Below are positions 52,351 to 60,588 of a stretch of DNA of 64,000 bases, piece by piece. Position 1 is the stretch's first letter. Every line of letters starts with the position of its first letter. Under the pieces are notes generated by a model, which was not told where the DNA came from, searched no databases, and worked only from the letters and a program-made list of their open reading frames with translations. Position numbers and translations under genes: made by a program. Origin of the DNA: UBA2396 sp038042175 (GTDB lineage: Bacteria; Planctomycetota; Phycisphaerae; Phycisphaerales; UBA1924); NCBI GenBank assembly GCA_964358855.1, contig CAYHQQ010000002.1, positions 62,001-126,000 of the forward strand, written 5' to 3'.

Positions 52351-53697
52351 TCAGACCTCGAGCTTGACGTCGCCGGGTGCTGGAAGCGTGAGCGGCGGCG
52401 GCGCCGCCCGCGCGAGCCGTACGCGTGTGACACGTGTCGCCTCGGCATCGACGATCGTGATCGAGACCCCCGCGTGCGTCATGATCTCTCCCCGCGCTGG
52501 GATCCGTCCAAGCGTCACGGTGATAAAGCCGCCCACCGTGTCGTAGTCCTCCCCCTCGGGAAGCTCGATCGACAGGGAACGAAGTTCCTCGTTCGCGTCG
52601 GCGATGTAGGTGCGTGCGTCGATCTCTGCCGAGCCGGTCGCCGCGTCGATCTTGATCTCGTCCTCGGCGTCGACCGGGCGTTCGTACTCGTCCTGGATGT
52701 CGCCGAAGACCTCTTCCACGATGTCCTCGATCGTCACCAGGCCCGCCGTTCCTCCGAACTCGTCGGCGACGATCGCGATGTGCACCCGCTTGGCCAGAAG
52801 CTCGCCCAGGAGCTCGCGGACAGTTTTGGTCTCGGGAACAAAGACGGCCGGTCGGATGATCTGCCGCAAGCTGAAGGTCCGCCCGCCGCGGCTGCTCTCG
52901 CCCGCGAGCCAGCGCATCAGGTCCTTCACGTAGAAAATGCCCACCACGCGGTCGATCGCGCCGTCGTACACCGGAACGCGGCTGTGCCCGCCCTTGCGAA
53001 TGCTCGCCGTCACCCGGCCCAGATCGACCGAGACGTCCATCGCCTCCATCTCAGTGCGCGGCGTCATGATTTGGGCCACCGTCGTGTCGCGGAAGCTCAC
53101 CACCGCCTCGATCATCTGCTTCTCGCTGTCGTCGAACTGCCCCTCGTGCAGGCCGTCCTCGACCACCGAGAGCACCTCGGCCTTCATCTCGTCGGCCTGG
53201 TCCTGCGCGGTGTGCCCGGCGAGCCGCCGGACCACCTCATCGAAGAAGCGAACAACCGCCTGCAGCGGTTTGGTGATCCAGTACACCACGCGGATGACCA
53301 GCGCCCAGCTGTAGACCGCCTGCTCGCCCGCGTGGCGGGCGACGCTCGCGGGGATCACCAGCCCGAAGACCCAGACGATGATCCCGATCGTGGGAACGCC
53401 GATGAGCACATCGATGCCGCCAGGAATCTCCTTGCGGAAACCGGCGACCGCCAGCGTGGTCGAGACCGCCGCCATCGCGTTGCAGGAAATGCGCAGCAGG
53501 GCGATCGCGTGGGCGTGCCCGGTCAGATCCTCCAGAATCCGACGGAGATACCGATCAGAAGAAGGCCGGTTCATCCGCGCCGCGATCTCCTCGAGCGCCG
53601 GACGCGACAGGTCGGACAGCGCATAGAACAGCGCGGACAAAAAGCCGCCCACCGAGACGGCGGCCACGGCGATCCAGACCCATGCGGTGGCGGTCAA
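52351..53697 (-). CDS. CNNM/CorC-family transporter-associated protein (DUF21-CBS-CorC_HlyC)
   Basis: The 448-residue protein has an N-terminal DUF21 membrane domain with about four helices (residues ~5-150, including IGVPTIGIIVWVFGLVIPASVA). A CBS pair spans ~200-330 (QIMTPRTEMEAMDVSV; RQIIRPAVFVPETKTVREL), and a C-terminal CorC_HlyC domain follows (DYDTVGGFITVTLGRIPARGE). This family is linked to Mg2+/Co2+ export and, in pathogens, hemolysin annotation. It is the gene downstream of ybeY in a 4-bp overlap, a common bacterial arrangement. Confidence 0.92.
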   Translation of the reverse strand: MTATAWVWIAVAAVSVGGFLSALFYALSDLSRPALEEIAARMNRPSSDRYLRRILEDLTGHAHAIALLRISCNAMAAVSTTLAVAGFRKEIPGGIDVLIGVPTIGIIVWVFGLVIPASVARHAGEQAVYSWALVIRVVYWITKPLQAVVRFFDEVVRRLAGHTAQDQADEMKAEVLSVVEDGLHEGQFDDSEKQMIEAVVSFRDTTVAQIMTPRTEMEAMDVSVDLGRVTASIRKGGHSRVPVYDGAIDRVVGIFYVKDLMRWLAGESSRGGRTFSLRQIIRPAVFVPETKTVRELLGELLAKRVHIAIVADEFGGTAGLVTIEDIVEEVFGDIQDEYERPVDAEDEIKIDAATGSAEIDARTYIADANEELRSLSIELPEGEDYDTVGGFITVTLGRIPARGEIMTHAGVSITIVDAEATRVTRVRLARAAPPPLTLPAPGDVKLEV

Positions 53698-54230
53698 GGT
53701 CCAACCTCCGTCCGCACCGGGCGGTCGTAGGCCGCGCCCAGGCCAAGCGCCGCCAGAACGCGGTCCTCGGTCTGGTGCATCAACGCTGCGGCGGCCGGAT
53801 CGTGGTCGTCGTGCTCTCCGCAGTGCAGGATGCCGTGCACGATGTACAACAGAAGCTCATGCTCGACCGTGAGGCCGCGAGCGTCGGCCTGACGCCTGGC
53901 CTCGTCGACGCAGACAACCAGATCAGTGTCCAAGGGGTCGCCGGCCCGGTTGCGGAGGTCGAACGTCAGCACGTCGGTGGTGCCGCCGACCCCCGTGTGA
54001 CGCTCATGGAGACGTGCCATCTCCGCGTCGTTCACGAGGCGGACCCGCACCTCTCCGGTCATCCCAAGCTCGTCCAACGCCGCCTCGGTCAGGGCCAGAA
54101 GCCGTCCTTGGCGGGCGGGATCCGGCGGAACCGAATCGTCAACGACATGGACCTCGCGCTGACCACGGGCACCGGCCGCTCCCGGGCAACGACCATCAAG
54201 ATTGCACGATTGAGCGTCCATGGTTTGCAT
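53694..54230 (-). CDS. ybeY: Endoribonuclease YbeY
   Basis: YbeY is a metal-dependent RNase needed for 16S rRNA 3' maturation and ribosome quality control. The zinc signature is present as HGILHCGEHDDHD near the C-terminus: three ligand histidines in the H-x3-H-x6-H pattern of the DDH-containing variant, with an unusual Cys and extra His. Upstream motifs GTTDVLTFDL and LVVCVDEARRQAD are typical. The start at 54230 gives 178 residues and places the AT-rich gap 54231-54355 outside the gene; the open frame extends to 54359. corC follows with a 4-bp overlap. Confidence 0.9.
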   Translation of the reverse strand: MQTMDAQSCNLDGRCPGAAGARGQREVHVVDDSVPPDPARQGRLLALTEAALDELGMTGEVRVRLVNDAEMARLHERHTGVGGTTDVLTFDLRNRAGDPLDTDLVVCVDEARRQADARGLTVEHELLLYIVHGILHCGEHDDHDPAAAALMHQTEDRVLAALGLGAAYDRPVRTEVGP

Positions 54231-54355
54231 TTGCGGCCCCGCCTTCGCGATTCGGCCTGATGCAATGGTATCGTCCACGAACCCACAGGGTGGGTGCCCG
54301 AGGAGTGATTGTCGTAATATGTTCGTTATTAGTACGCAAACTGATCGGCAAAACA
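54231..54355 (-). promoter_or_regulatory. AT-rich leader/promoter region of ybeY-corC
   Basis: This stretch is far richer in A+T than the flanking genes, especially 54307-54358 (runs such as ATTGTCGTAATATG and GTTATTAGTACG). It is the only such gap between dagK and ybeY and so the likely promoter. I cannot place a well-spaced -35/-10 pair with confidence. The frame open through it is the upstream extension of ybeY. Confidence 0.4.
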
Positions 54356-55300
54356 TCATCGGTTCGACGGGCCGAGAACCCGGAGCGATCCTTCCAGAAC
54401 GCGAAAATCAAACAGATCCCCACTAGAGGGGATTACCTTCTGCTCGCCGTCCATCTGGCACAGGCAGTCGGCCTGATGGCTCTGAATTCGCGCGGCGCTG
54501 GACTGAAAGTGGATCACACCCGTCGGCAGCGCCCGGTGTCTGGTCTGGCACCGGTCCCACGTCGCGCCGAGCCTGACGGCCCACACCAGCACGTCCGCCA
54601 CGGTGTCGGCCGGGAAAAACGCGAAATCGAGCAGTCCGTCGTCGATCTCCGCCGTTCGTGCCGGGTTGAGGCCCCAGGCGTAGTGCCGGCTGTTTCCAAC
54701 GATCAGCATGCCGCGCTCGCGGATAACCACCGGCCTCCCTTGCGACCAGATCGAGAGCCTTGGAATCCTGGGGTCGATGAGCTCCGACAGCACGGGCTTG
54801 AGATAACTCGCCGTGGTGATCGGCCCCTTGCGCGCGTTTCCCAGGCGATGGATGATCCCCGCATCGGGCCCGAAGCTGCACATCAGGCTGAACAGCACGG
54901 CGTTGCACGAGCCAAGGTCGACCCGGACAACGCGGTTGGCGTCCACCCACTCAACGAATTGTCCCGGCCGGGCTGTGGTGCCAAACTCGCGCGCGAACAG
55001 GTTCTCGGTGCCGCTGGGGACGTGATAGACCGCGGTTGGGGCGTCACACAGTGCGTCGAGAGTCCAGTGGATGGTGCCGTCGCCGCCGGCAACCGCGAGC
55101 ACGTCGATCCCCTCGATCTCCGCCTTGGTCAGGGGATGGCCCGACCGGGTGGGGAGGAGGACGACAGTGTGTCCGGCCGCCGAGGCGGCGCCCGCAACGT
55201 CCCGGGCCAGGGCGGCGGCCCGGCCCTTGCCTGAGAGCGGATTGAAGTGCACGGCGATTCGCACAAGGCCCGAGGGTAGGGTCCGCGGGGGAGGCGACAC
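54356..55300 (-). CDS. Diacylglycerol kinase catalytic-domain (DagK/YegS-like) protein
   Basis: This 314-residue lipid/sphingosine kinase-family protein begins VRIAVHFNPLSGKGRA and has the ATP-binding VAGGDGTIHWTLDAL near residue 70. Downstream are SGTENLFAREF and the later RPVVIRERGMLIVGNSRHYAWG. The GTG at 55300 is used as start; a GTG at 55264, directly before RIAVHFNP, is equally good because family members begin there. It phosphorylates a lipid such as diacylglycerol, undecaprenol or ceramide. It is on the same strand as ybeY and corC but 126 bp upstream. Confidence 0.85.
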   Translation of the reverse strand: MSPPPRTLPSGLVRIAVHFNPLSGKGRAAALARDVAGAASAAGHTVVLLPTRSGHPLTKAEIEGIDVLAVAGGDGTIHWTLDALCDAPTAVYHVPSGTENLFAREFGTTARPGQFVEWVDANRVVRVDLGSCNAVLFSLMCSFGPDAGIIHRLGNARKGPITTASYLKPVLSELIDPRIPRLSIWSQGRPVVIRERGMLIVGNSRHYAWGLNPARTAEIDDGLLDFAFFPADTVADVLVWAVRLGATWDRCQTRHRALPTGVIHFQSSAARIQSHQADCLCQMDGEQKVIPSSGDLFDFRVLEGSLRVLGPSNR

Positions 55301-55337
55301 CGAATCTCACGGGCGTTGGCCTCGATATGCTGTCGGG

Positions 55338-55892
55338 ATGAAAGCACGAACAAGGAACAGGTTTCTCTCCACACTCGCCATCGGGATGGGGGCTTTGCTC
55401 GCCGGGTGCTCGTCGAACGGGTCCAAGCCCGACGTGGTTCTGGCCGAAGACATCAGCATCGAGCGGTCGAGGGTGATCGCGGTGCTCGACAAGCTGCACG
55501 ATTCGGCGGCAAAGGCCGCTCTGACCGACTACATGCGCTGCTACGCCCCCGACGCGATCTTTCTTGGGACCGACGCGACGGAGCGATGGAACATGACCGA
55601 ATTCTCTCTGTTCTGCAAGCACCATTTCGTCGAGCGGGGCGTCGGGTGGAAGTACACGGCGATCGGCGGGCGAAGGTTCGTGCACGTTGCGCAGGAGGGG
55701 AAGTCCGCGTGGTTCGACGAGGCGCTGTGGAATGAAAAGTACGGAGAGTGCAGGGGGACGGGCGTGATGCGCAAGACGCTCGACGGGTGGCAGATCGTGC
55801 AGTACAACCTCACCATGCCGGTGCCCAACGCGCTGGCGGAGAAGGTGTCCCAGCTGACTCGCGAGCTCAAGCCCGCGGGCGAGAGGCCCTGA
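55338..55892 (+). CDS. NTF2/SnoaL-like (DUF4440-type) lipoprotein
   Basis: The 184-residue protein has a lipoprotein signal (lipobox LLAGC around Cys22) and a C-terminal NTF2-like domain: VLDKLHDSAAKAALTDYMRCYAPDAIFLGTDATERWN, then a cluster of antiparallel strands. A cone-shaped pocket is typical of this fold. Such proteins bind small molecules or act as isomerases, but also occur as non-catalytic envelope lipoproteins. No function is predicted. It lies 47 bp before upp, with its own start region just after the divergent dagK. Confidence 0.78.
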   Translation: MKARTRNRFLSTLAIGMGALLAGCSSNGSKPDVVLAEDISIERSRVIAVLDKLHDSAAKAALTDYMRCYAPDAIFLGTDATERWNMTEFSLFCKHHFVERGVGWKYTAIGGRRFVHVAQEGKSAWFDEALWNEKYGECRGTGVMRKTLDGWQIVQYNLTMPVPNALAEKVSQLTRELKPAGERP

Positions 55893-55939
55893 GCCAGAAG
55901 CCCTGACGGGCGCCCCGACGACACAACGGACGAGCTTCC

Positions 55940-56581
55940 ATGCGATCAACCGAGTTTCCAAACCTCGTCGTCTTCGACCACCCCCTCATCCAGCACAAGC
56001 TGAGCTGGATCCGCGATCAATCGACCAGCTACCGCCCCTTCCGTGCGTTGCTGTACCAGATCGCCGGGCTGATGGTCTTCGAAGCCTCGCGCTCCTTTCC
56101 AACCTCGCCCGTCGAGGTACGGACGCCCATCGAGCGCACGATGTGCCGGCGCCTGGCCGGGACGATCACCGTGGTGCCGATCCTGAGGTCGGGCCTGGCG
56201 ATGGCCGAGGGCATTCTGGAAATGATGCCCGAGGCAAGGGTGGGGCACCTGGGCCTGGCCCGGGACGAGAAGTCGCTCGAGCCCATCACCTACCTGCGCA
56301 AACTGCCCAAGGGTCTTTCCGATGGCCCCGTGGTGCTCGTCGATCCAATGCTCGCCACCGGCGGCTCGGCCCGTGCGGCCATCACCTTTCTCAAAGATGC
56401 CGGCGCGACCGACATCCGCATGATCGCCCTGGTTGTCGCCCCCGAGGGCGTCAAGCGGATGCTCCGTGAGCATCCCGAAGTCACGATCTACGCCGCCGCC
56501 CTCGACCGCGAGCTCAACGAGCACGGGTACATCTGCCCGGGTCTTGGCGACGCGGGCGATCGAATGTACGGCACGGTCTAA
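55940..56581 (+). CDS. upp: Uracil phosphoribosyltransferase
   Basis: UPRT salvages uracil to UMP with PRPP. The 213-residue sequence matches closely: FPNLVVFDHPLIQHKLSWIRD at the start, VVPILRSGLAMAEG, the PRPP loop VVLVDPMLATGGSA near residue 132, and the uracil-binding PGLGDAGDRMYGT at the C-terminus. Length is typical (~208-214). It is a single gene following the lipoprotein gene and convergent with the P/G/R-rich gene. Confidence 0.97.
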   Translation: MRSTEFPNLVVFDHPLIQHKLSWIRDQSTSYRPFRALLYQIAGLMVFEASRSFPTSPVEVRTPIERTMCRRLAGTITVVPILRSGLAMAEGILEMMPEARVGHLGLARDEKSLEPITYLRKLPKGLSDGPVVLVDPMLATGGSARAAITFLKDAGATDIRMIALVVAPEGVKRMLREHPEVTIYAAALDRELNEHGYICPGLGDAGDRMYGTV

Positions 56582-56607
56582 TTGTCGATCGCAACTTTCC
56601 GGGTTCT

Positions 56608-57162
56608 CTAAGCTGCCGGGCCGCCCGGCGGTGGACCCGACGGACCTGCGCCCGAACCGCCCGGACCCCCTGGGCCCCCGCGACGGCGGCGCCTTCGGCG
56701 GCGACGCTTGCGCCCGTCATCGGATGTGCCCGAGGGACCACCCGCTCCGGGAAGAATCTCGTTTCCTTCGGCGTCAAAGACGATCTCGTCAGGGCCATCC
56801 GCGGGGCCGTCGTCGTCGGGGCCGGCTCCCTGGGGCGGAACACTCTGCGAGGGACCGGGGCCTTGCGTGGGACCCTGCGGTGAGCCCTGAGGCGGGCGAC
56901 CTCGATCGCGATCGGATGGACCGGGGCGCTGGGCACCGGGGGGACGATTGCCCTGCGTGTTGCCGCGTCCGGGTCCTGCGGGCGGGCGGTTCGCGGGAGT
57001 ATCAGGCTGGCCCGTCGCGGGCGCGGCCTGCTGCGGAGCCGAGGATGCTCCTTGCTGCGACGACGGTCCGGGGGGTCGGCCGCCAGAGCCCGGTCCGCCG
57101 CGAGGCGGACCGCCGGCCCGTTGGGGCCGGCCGCGGTCTCGAGACCCGCGGCGCGGGGGCAT
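56608..57162 (-). CDS. Low-complexity Gly/Pro/Arg-rich protein
   Basis: The 184-residue protein is almost entirely Gly, Pro, Arg, Gln and Ser, with a run of nine arginines near residue 155 (KRRRRRRRRRR region) and GGPGG/PPGGP tails. One short acidic segment (DEIVFDAEGNEILPG) looks folded or linear-motif-like. It has no signal peptide and probably stays disordered, perhaps binding nucleic acid or RNA-processing factors through the basic region. The start codon directly follows the RicT-like gene's stop (57163/57162), suggesting translational coupling. I do not recognise a family. Confidence 0.6.
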   Translation of the reverse strand: MPPRRGSRDRGRPQRAGGPPRGGPGSGGRPPGPSSQQGASSAPQQAAPATGQPDTPANRPPAGPGRGNTQGNRPPGAQRPGPSDRDRGRPPQGSPQGPTQGPGPSQSVPPQGAGPDDDGPADGPDEIVFDAEGNEILPGAGGPSGTSDDGRKRRRRRRRRRGGPGGPGGSGAGPSGPPPGGPAA

Positions 57163-58164
57163 CTAGCCGGGCTCGGGCCTGGGCGGCATGGTTCTGTTCT
57201 GAGGCTCTGAGAGCTCCTCCACGGGCACCGCCACTCGTCGCAGCTGGCCCGTCGCGTCGGGCGCGTCGAGCTCGATGAGGACAAGCTGGGTCAGGATCTG
57301 GCTGTCGAGCACCATGCCGTCGCCCTCGGGCGTGCCGACACGGCTCTTGCGCCTGGGGAGCTTGCTCTTGAGGTCCTCGTACGTCTGATCCTCGTATCGC
57401 AGGCAGCACATGAGGCGTCCGCATCGCCCGCTGATCTTGAGGGGTTCGAGCGTTGCCTTCTGGGTCTTGGCCGATCGCATCGAGACGGGCTTGAGCACCT
57501 TGAGGAAGCTTTTGCAACAGCAGTACTGCCCGCACTTCTCGTAGTCGGCGGTGAGGCGGGCCTCGTCGCGCGCGCCCACCTGCCGCATCTCGACGCGCTC
57601 TCCAAAGGCCTGCGAGAGCTCCCGGGCGAGCTGGTGGAGCTCGAGACGGTGCTCGCTGAGGTAATACGCCGTCATGCGCTCGCCGCCCAGGATCGGCTCG
57701 ATCTCCACGAGCTTGACCTCAAGTCCCAGGCGAGCGACGACCGCGCGGGCCTTGGTTTTGAGCTCGTGCTTGCTCTGCTCGATCCCGGCCTGGCGGTCGA
57801 CGTCTTCTTTCTCGGCCAGCCGAACCACTCGCCCGTCGGTGAAGAAGGGGTAGTCGCGCCCGCCCGAGTTCTCGATGTACTGGAGCATGTCCTTGCGGGA
57901 CACGCTCTTGGAGCACCCGCTGTTGGGGCAGGTGCTCGTGAGCATCTCGCCCAGCTCTGTCCCGCGAAACGTGCGCACCACAAGCTTGCTGCCGCACCCG
58001 GGCTTGGCGGCGCTGTCGTTTGGGAACTCGCCGATGAGTCCCATCGACCCGAACCGGACCACCAGTGTCTTTGGAGCCTTGAGAGCCTCGTACGCCTTTC
58101 GGTCCTCTTCCTCGTTCGGGATCTTGAGGTCCGCCTCGAATTGTGGGAGCGGGAAGATGGGCAT
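57163..58164 (-). CDS. ricT: PSP1-domain protein (RicT/YaaT-like)
   Basis: The 333-residue protein has the PSP1 C-terminal domain. Signatures include RLTADYEKCGQYCCCKSFLKVLKPVSMR near residue 205 and KISGRCGRLMCCLRYEDQTYE near 245, with the cysteine cluster. The N-terminal half (residues 1-110) has another Cys-rich region (STCPNSGCSKSV). In Bacillus RicT (YaaT) acts with RicA and RicF in a complex that supports RNase Y mRNA processing and carries Fe-S clusters. It lies in a minus-strand group with small membrane proteins and ends at the start of the low-complexity gene. Confidence 0.88.
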   Translation of the reverse strand: MPIFPLPQFEADLKIPNEEEDRKAYEALKAPKTLVVRFGSMGLIGEFPNDSAAKPGCGSKLVVRTFRGTELGEMLTSTCPNSGCSKSVSRKDMLQYIENSGGRDYPFFTDGRVVRLAEKEDVDRQAGIEQSKHELKTKARAVVARLGLEVKLVEIEPILGGERMTAYYLSEHRLELHQLARELSQAFGERVEMRQVGARDEARLTADYEKCGQYCCCKSFLKVLKPVSMRSAKTQKATLEPLKISGRCGRLMCCLRYEDQTYEDLKSKLPRRKSRVGTPEGDGMVLDSQILTQLVLIELDAPDATGQLRRVAVPVEELSEPQNRTMPPRPEPG

Positions 58165-58194
58165 CGTGTGTCTATTCGCCTGGTGGAGGTTTGT

Positions 58195-58542
58195 TCAGTT
58201 ACGCCCAAGAGCCTTGGCGCGGGCCTCGGCGAACATCTGTGGCACCGCGATCTTCTGCGCGAGCTGGAACGAGTTCATGCTCTCCACGCGGTACGCCAGC
58301 AGAACCTCGCGACGCTCGTCGAGCACCAGGAGCACATCCTCCAGGCTCACGTCGTGCGTCATGAGCGTGATGTTGCCCTGGCGTGCCACCATCACCGCCT
58401 GGGCCGTCGACTCGAACAGCCCCAGCGAGCCGTTCGCCGACAGGCGCTTTCCAACCTGCGTCGCCGCGAGCGCGCCCAAAAGAGCGGCCGTCAGGCAGAG
58501 CATGAGATTCAGACGCGGACGGCTGGTCGTGGTGGATTCCAT
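58195..58542 (-). CDS. Small membrane-anchored protein of unknown function
   Basis: The 115-residue protein starts at 58542 with AGGGAG about 8 nt upstream. It has one N-terminal transmembrane helix (LMLCLTAALLGALAATQVG) and a soluble domain that alternates charged and hydrophobic residues (LEDVLLVLDERREVLLAYRV). It resembles the downstream-facing 100-residue neighbour in layout. No family is recognisable. It lies 30 bp before the RicT-like gene. Confidence 0.65.
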   Translation of the reverse strand: MESTTTSRPRLNLMLCLTAALLGALAATQVGKRLSANGSLGLFESTAQAVMVARQGNITLMTHDVSLEDVLLVLDERREVLLAYRVESMNSFQLAQKIAVPQMFAEARAKALGRN

Positions 58543-58586
58543 CTGGGACTCCCTGGGGTGGGATGTGGTTGAGCCTGGGAGCATGT

Positions 58587-58889
58587 TCAGCGAGCCGGCA
58601 TGACGGCGGTGTCCGCGTCGAGGTTGCGGTAGCCGATGCCGGTGAGCGACTTGCGCCCCTGGTCCCAGCGCACGGAGATCAGCTCACGATTCACCGTGTC
58701 GATCAGGTACACCACCTCGGCCCCACCCATGACGGTGCGCCCGGCGACCATCGCGTACTCGCCCCGCGGGCGAGGCTGCGCGTTGGGCTGGGCGTCCGCC
58801 CGCGACGAGGGCCAGAGGCACACTGTCGAGAGCACCGCAAGGAGCGCGACATTGAGCGCGAACAATCGCCTTGTTGATCTGCTGTACAT
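58587..58889 (-). CDS. Small secreted protein of unknown function
   Basis: The 100-residue protein starts at 58889, five bases after AGGAG. A signal peptide (RLFALNVALLAVLSTVCLWPSSRADA) precedes a ~70-residue soluble part: PRGEYAMVAGRTVMGGAEVVYLIDTVNRELISVRWDQGRKSL. The GRTVMGGAEVVYLIDTVNRE stretch resembles a short beta-propeller-like or WD-like repeat found in the same genomic position in related planctomycetes, but I cannot name it. It is 44 bp upstream of the 115-residue protein gene and downstream of the 81-residue gene. Confidence 0.65.
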   Translation of the reverse strand: MYSRSTRRLFALNVALLAVLSTVCLWPSSRADAQPNAQPRPRGEYAMVAGRTVMGGAEVVYLIDTVNRELISVRWDQGRKSLTGIGYRNLDADTAVMPAR

Positions 58890-58937
58890 GGGGACTCCTG
58901 CCGGGTGATCGGGCGCCGGGTCGGCCAACGCGCCGCC

Positions 58938-59183
58938 TCAGTCCTGGTGGCCGCGGCGGCTTGGGATCGTCGTGATGCCCACAACGATCCCGATCGTGAG
59001 GAACGCGAACAGGTAGGGGATGATCGGACTCGAACTCTCGCGGTCCTTGTTGATCGTCGGCGGGAGGGGCTGCTCCTCCTCTTTCTTCTTGCTCGGCTGG
59101 GCAAAGGCGGCCGAGGCCAGGACCGAGGCGGCCAGCAGCGCCAGGACGAACGGGGAGCGAGACCGGAAATGACTGTGCTTCAT
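58938..59183 (-). CDS. Small membrane protein with signal peptide
   Basis: The 81-residue protein (start 59183; ATG 59192 is possible) has a signal peptide (VLALLAASVLASAAFAQ), a charged linker with KKKEEEQ, and a C-terminal hydrophobic helix (IIPYLFAFLTIGIVVGITT) ending in a basic tail. It may be a bitopic inner-membrane protein with a periplasmic linker. It is the first gene of the minus-strand group that ends with the low-complexity protein. The 179-bp gap to the GT4 gene upstream is probably the shared divergent promoter region. No family recognised. Confidence 0.6.
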   Translation of the reverse strand: MKHSHFRSRSPFVLALLAASVLASAAFAQPSKKKEEEQPLPPTINKDRESSSPIIPYLFAFLTIGIVVGITTIPSRRGHQD

Positions 59184-59362
59184 AATGACCATCCTAGAGG
59201 ATCCGATCGAACAAGGCCCGTCGGCGGACCCGAGAACATACGCGGGACCGGGCGTTTGGTTCCTGAAAGGCTGCACACACCGTGATCCAGGCCAAGTTGT
59301 GCGGCCCGGCCGAATCTGCCGGCCTGCCCGGACGATAAGGACGACTGGAAAGATTCCAGAGA

Positions 59363-60577
59363 ATGCCACCGATCATCGCCCAGAATCTTGTGATTGTGCT
59401 GCCCCGGGGTATGACCCTGGGCCATTGGAATCGCGTCGGGCTCCTGGAGCGAGAGTGGGCTCTTTATCGATCTCTCGCGCCGTCCTTTGGACGCCTCGTT
59501 GTTGTGACGTACGGAGACCGATCGGATCTCGATCTGGCGCAACGAATCGACGTTGAACATCCGCCGGGGACCCGGGTCCAGTACATCTGGAACGATCAGA
59601 AACTCGACGAGGCCGAGTACTGGCGCGCCTTGCCCGCCAAGGTGGCCGGCGCACTGCCCTCGCCCGAATCAAGCCTCATCAGAACACACCAGTTCTCCAG
59701 CGGACCCGTCGCTGTCGAGATCCGCGATGCGCTGCGCATGGCGGGCCACTCCGCGGCCCTGCTCTCGCGAGGCGGCTACCTGTGGTCGAGGTTTGCGGCC
59801 CACGCCAGAGGCCCCGGCTCGGCCTCGGCGCGCACCGCCTCATTGGCGGAGAGAGCCCTTTGCCGCGCGGCCCAGGTGGTCGTGGGCACCACCGACGAGA
59901 TGATCTCGGACCTGTGCTGGCGGTACATGCTCGAGCCCCAACGATCGTTCGTCGTGCCGAACTTCGCCTTCTTTGGCGAGGGAGAGCCGGCACCGGCGCT
60001 GGCACGCGATCGCGGCCTCATCGTCTGCTCCGGACACGTGAGCGCGCGCAAACGCGTGCTCACCCTCGTCGACGCTCTCGCCAGGCTGCCCATGGAACAC
60101 CGGTCCCACGCAAAGCTCGAGGTCATCGGCGACGGGCCCGAGCTGTCGTCGATCGCGCACGCAGCCTCCAGGCACGGCGTGAGCGTCGAGTGCGTCGGCG
60201 TCTTGCCGCACGAACAGGTGCTCTCCAGGCTTTCAAAGTGCGCGATCTATGCCCAGGCTTCGGAGCTCGAGGGGCATCCAAAGGGCGTTATCGACGCCAT
60301 GGCCGCGGGCGCGGTCGTGGTCGTGGCCGATTCGCCCGGGCTGGGGACCATCGTCAAGAATGGCGTGACTGGAATCCGGGTGCCCGGCGGCGACGCGGAC
60401 GGATTCGCCAACGCGTTCATGGGCCTCCTGGGCGACGAAGACTGGCGGGAGATGCTCGGGTCGACCGCCGCACGCCAGGCTCGCACCGAGCTGGGGCTCG
60501 CACGCGTGGTCTCGCTCGAACTCGCGGCCTGTCGCGCGGCGATGGAACTCGCAAGCTCCAAGTCCAAGGCCGCCTGA
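59363..60577 (+). CDS. GT4-family glycosyltransferase
   Basis: This 404-residue GT-B enzyme has an N-terminal acceptor half (LVIVLPRGMTLGHWNRVGLLEREWALYRSLA) and a C-terminal donor half. The latter includes GHVSARKRVLTLVDALARLP, LEVIGDGPELSSIAHAA and the conserved ASELEGHPKGVIDAMAAGAVVVVADSPG near residue 305. GT4 enzymes use nucleotide-sugar donors to extend polysaccharides. It begins a + strand cluster with a LbetaH acetyltransferase and a second GT4, suggesting an exopolysaccharide or O-antigen-like pathway. A 179-bp divergent gap separates it from the small membrane protein gene. Confidence 0.87.
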   Translation: MPPIIAQNLVIVLPRGMTLGHWNRVGLLEREWALYRSLAPSFGRLVVVTYGDRSDLDLAQRIDVEHPPGTRVQYIWNDQKLDEAEYWRALPAKVAGALPSPESSLIRTHQFSSGPVAVEIRDALRMAGHSAALLSRGGYLWSRFAAHARGPGSASARTASLAERALCRAAQVVVGTTDEMISDLCWRYMLEPQRSFVVPNFAFFGEGEPAPALARDRGLIVCSGHVSARKRVLTLVDALARLPMEHRSHAKLEVIGDGPELSSIAHAASRHGVSVECVGVLPHEQVLSRLSKCAIYAQASELEGHPKGVIDAMAAGAVVVVADSPGLGTIVKNGVTGIRVPGGDADGFANAFMGLLGDEDWREMLGSTAARQARTELGLARVVSLELAACRAAMELASSKSKAA

Positions 60578-60588
60578 GGCGGCCAACA

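Noticed and set aside
52099..53730. Plus-strand open frame of 543 codons
   Set aside because: It is antisense to the CNNM/CorC gene, which has convincing CBS and DUF21 motifs.
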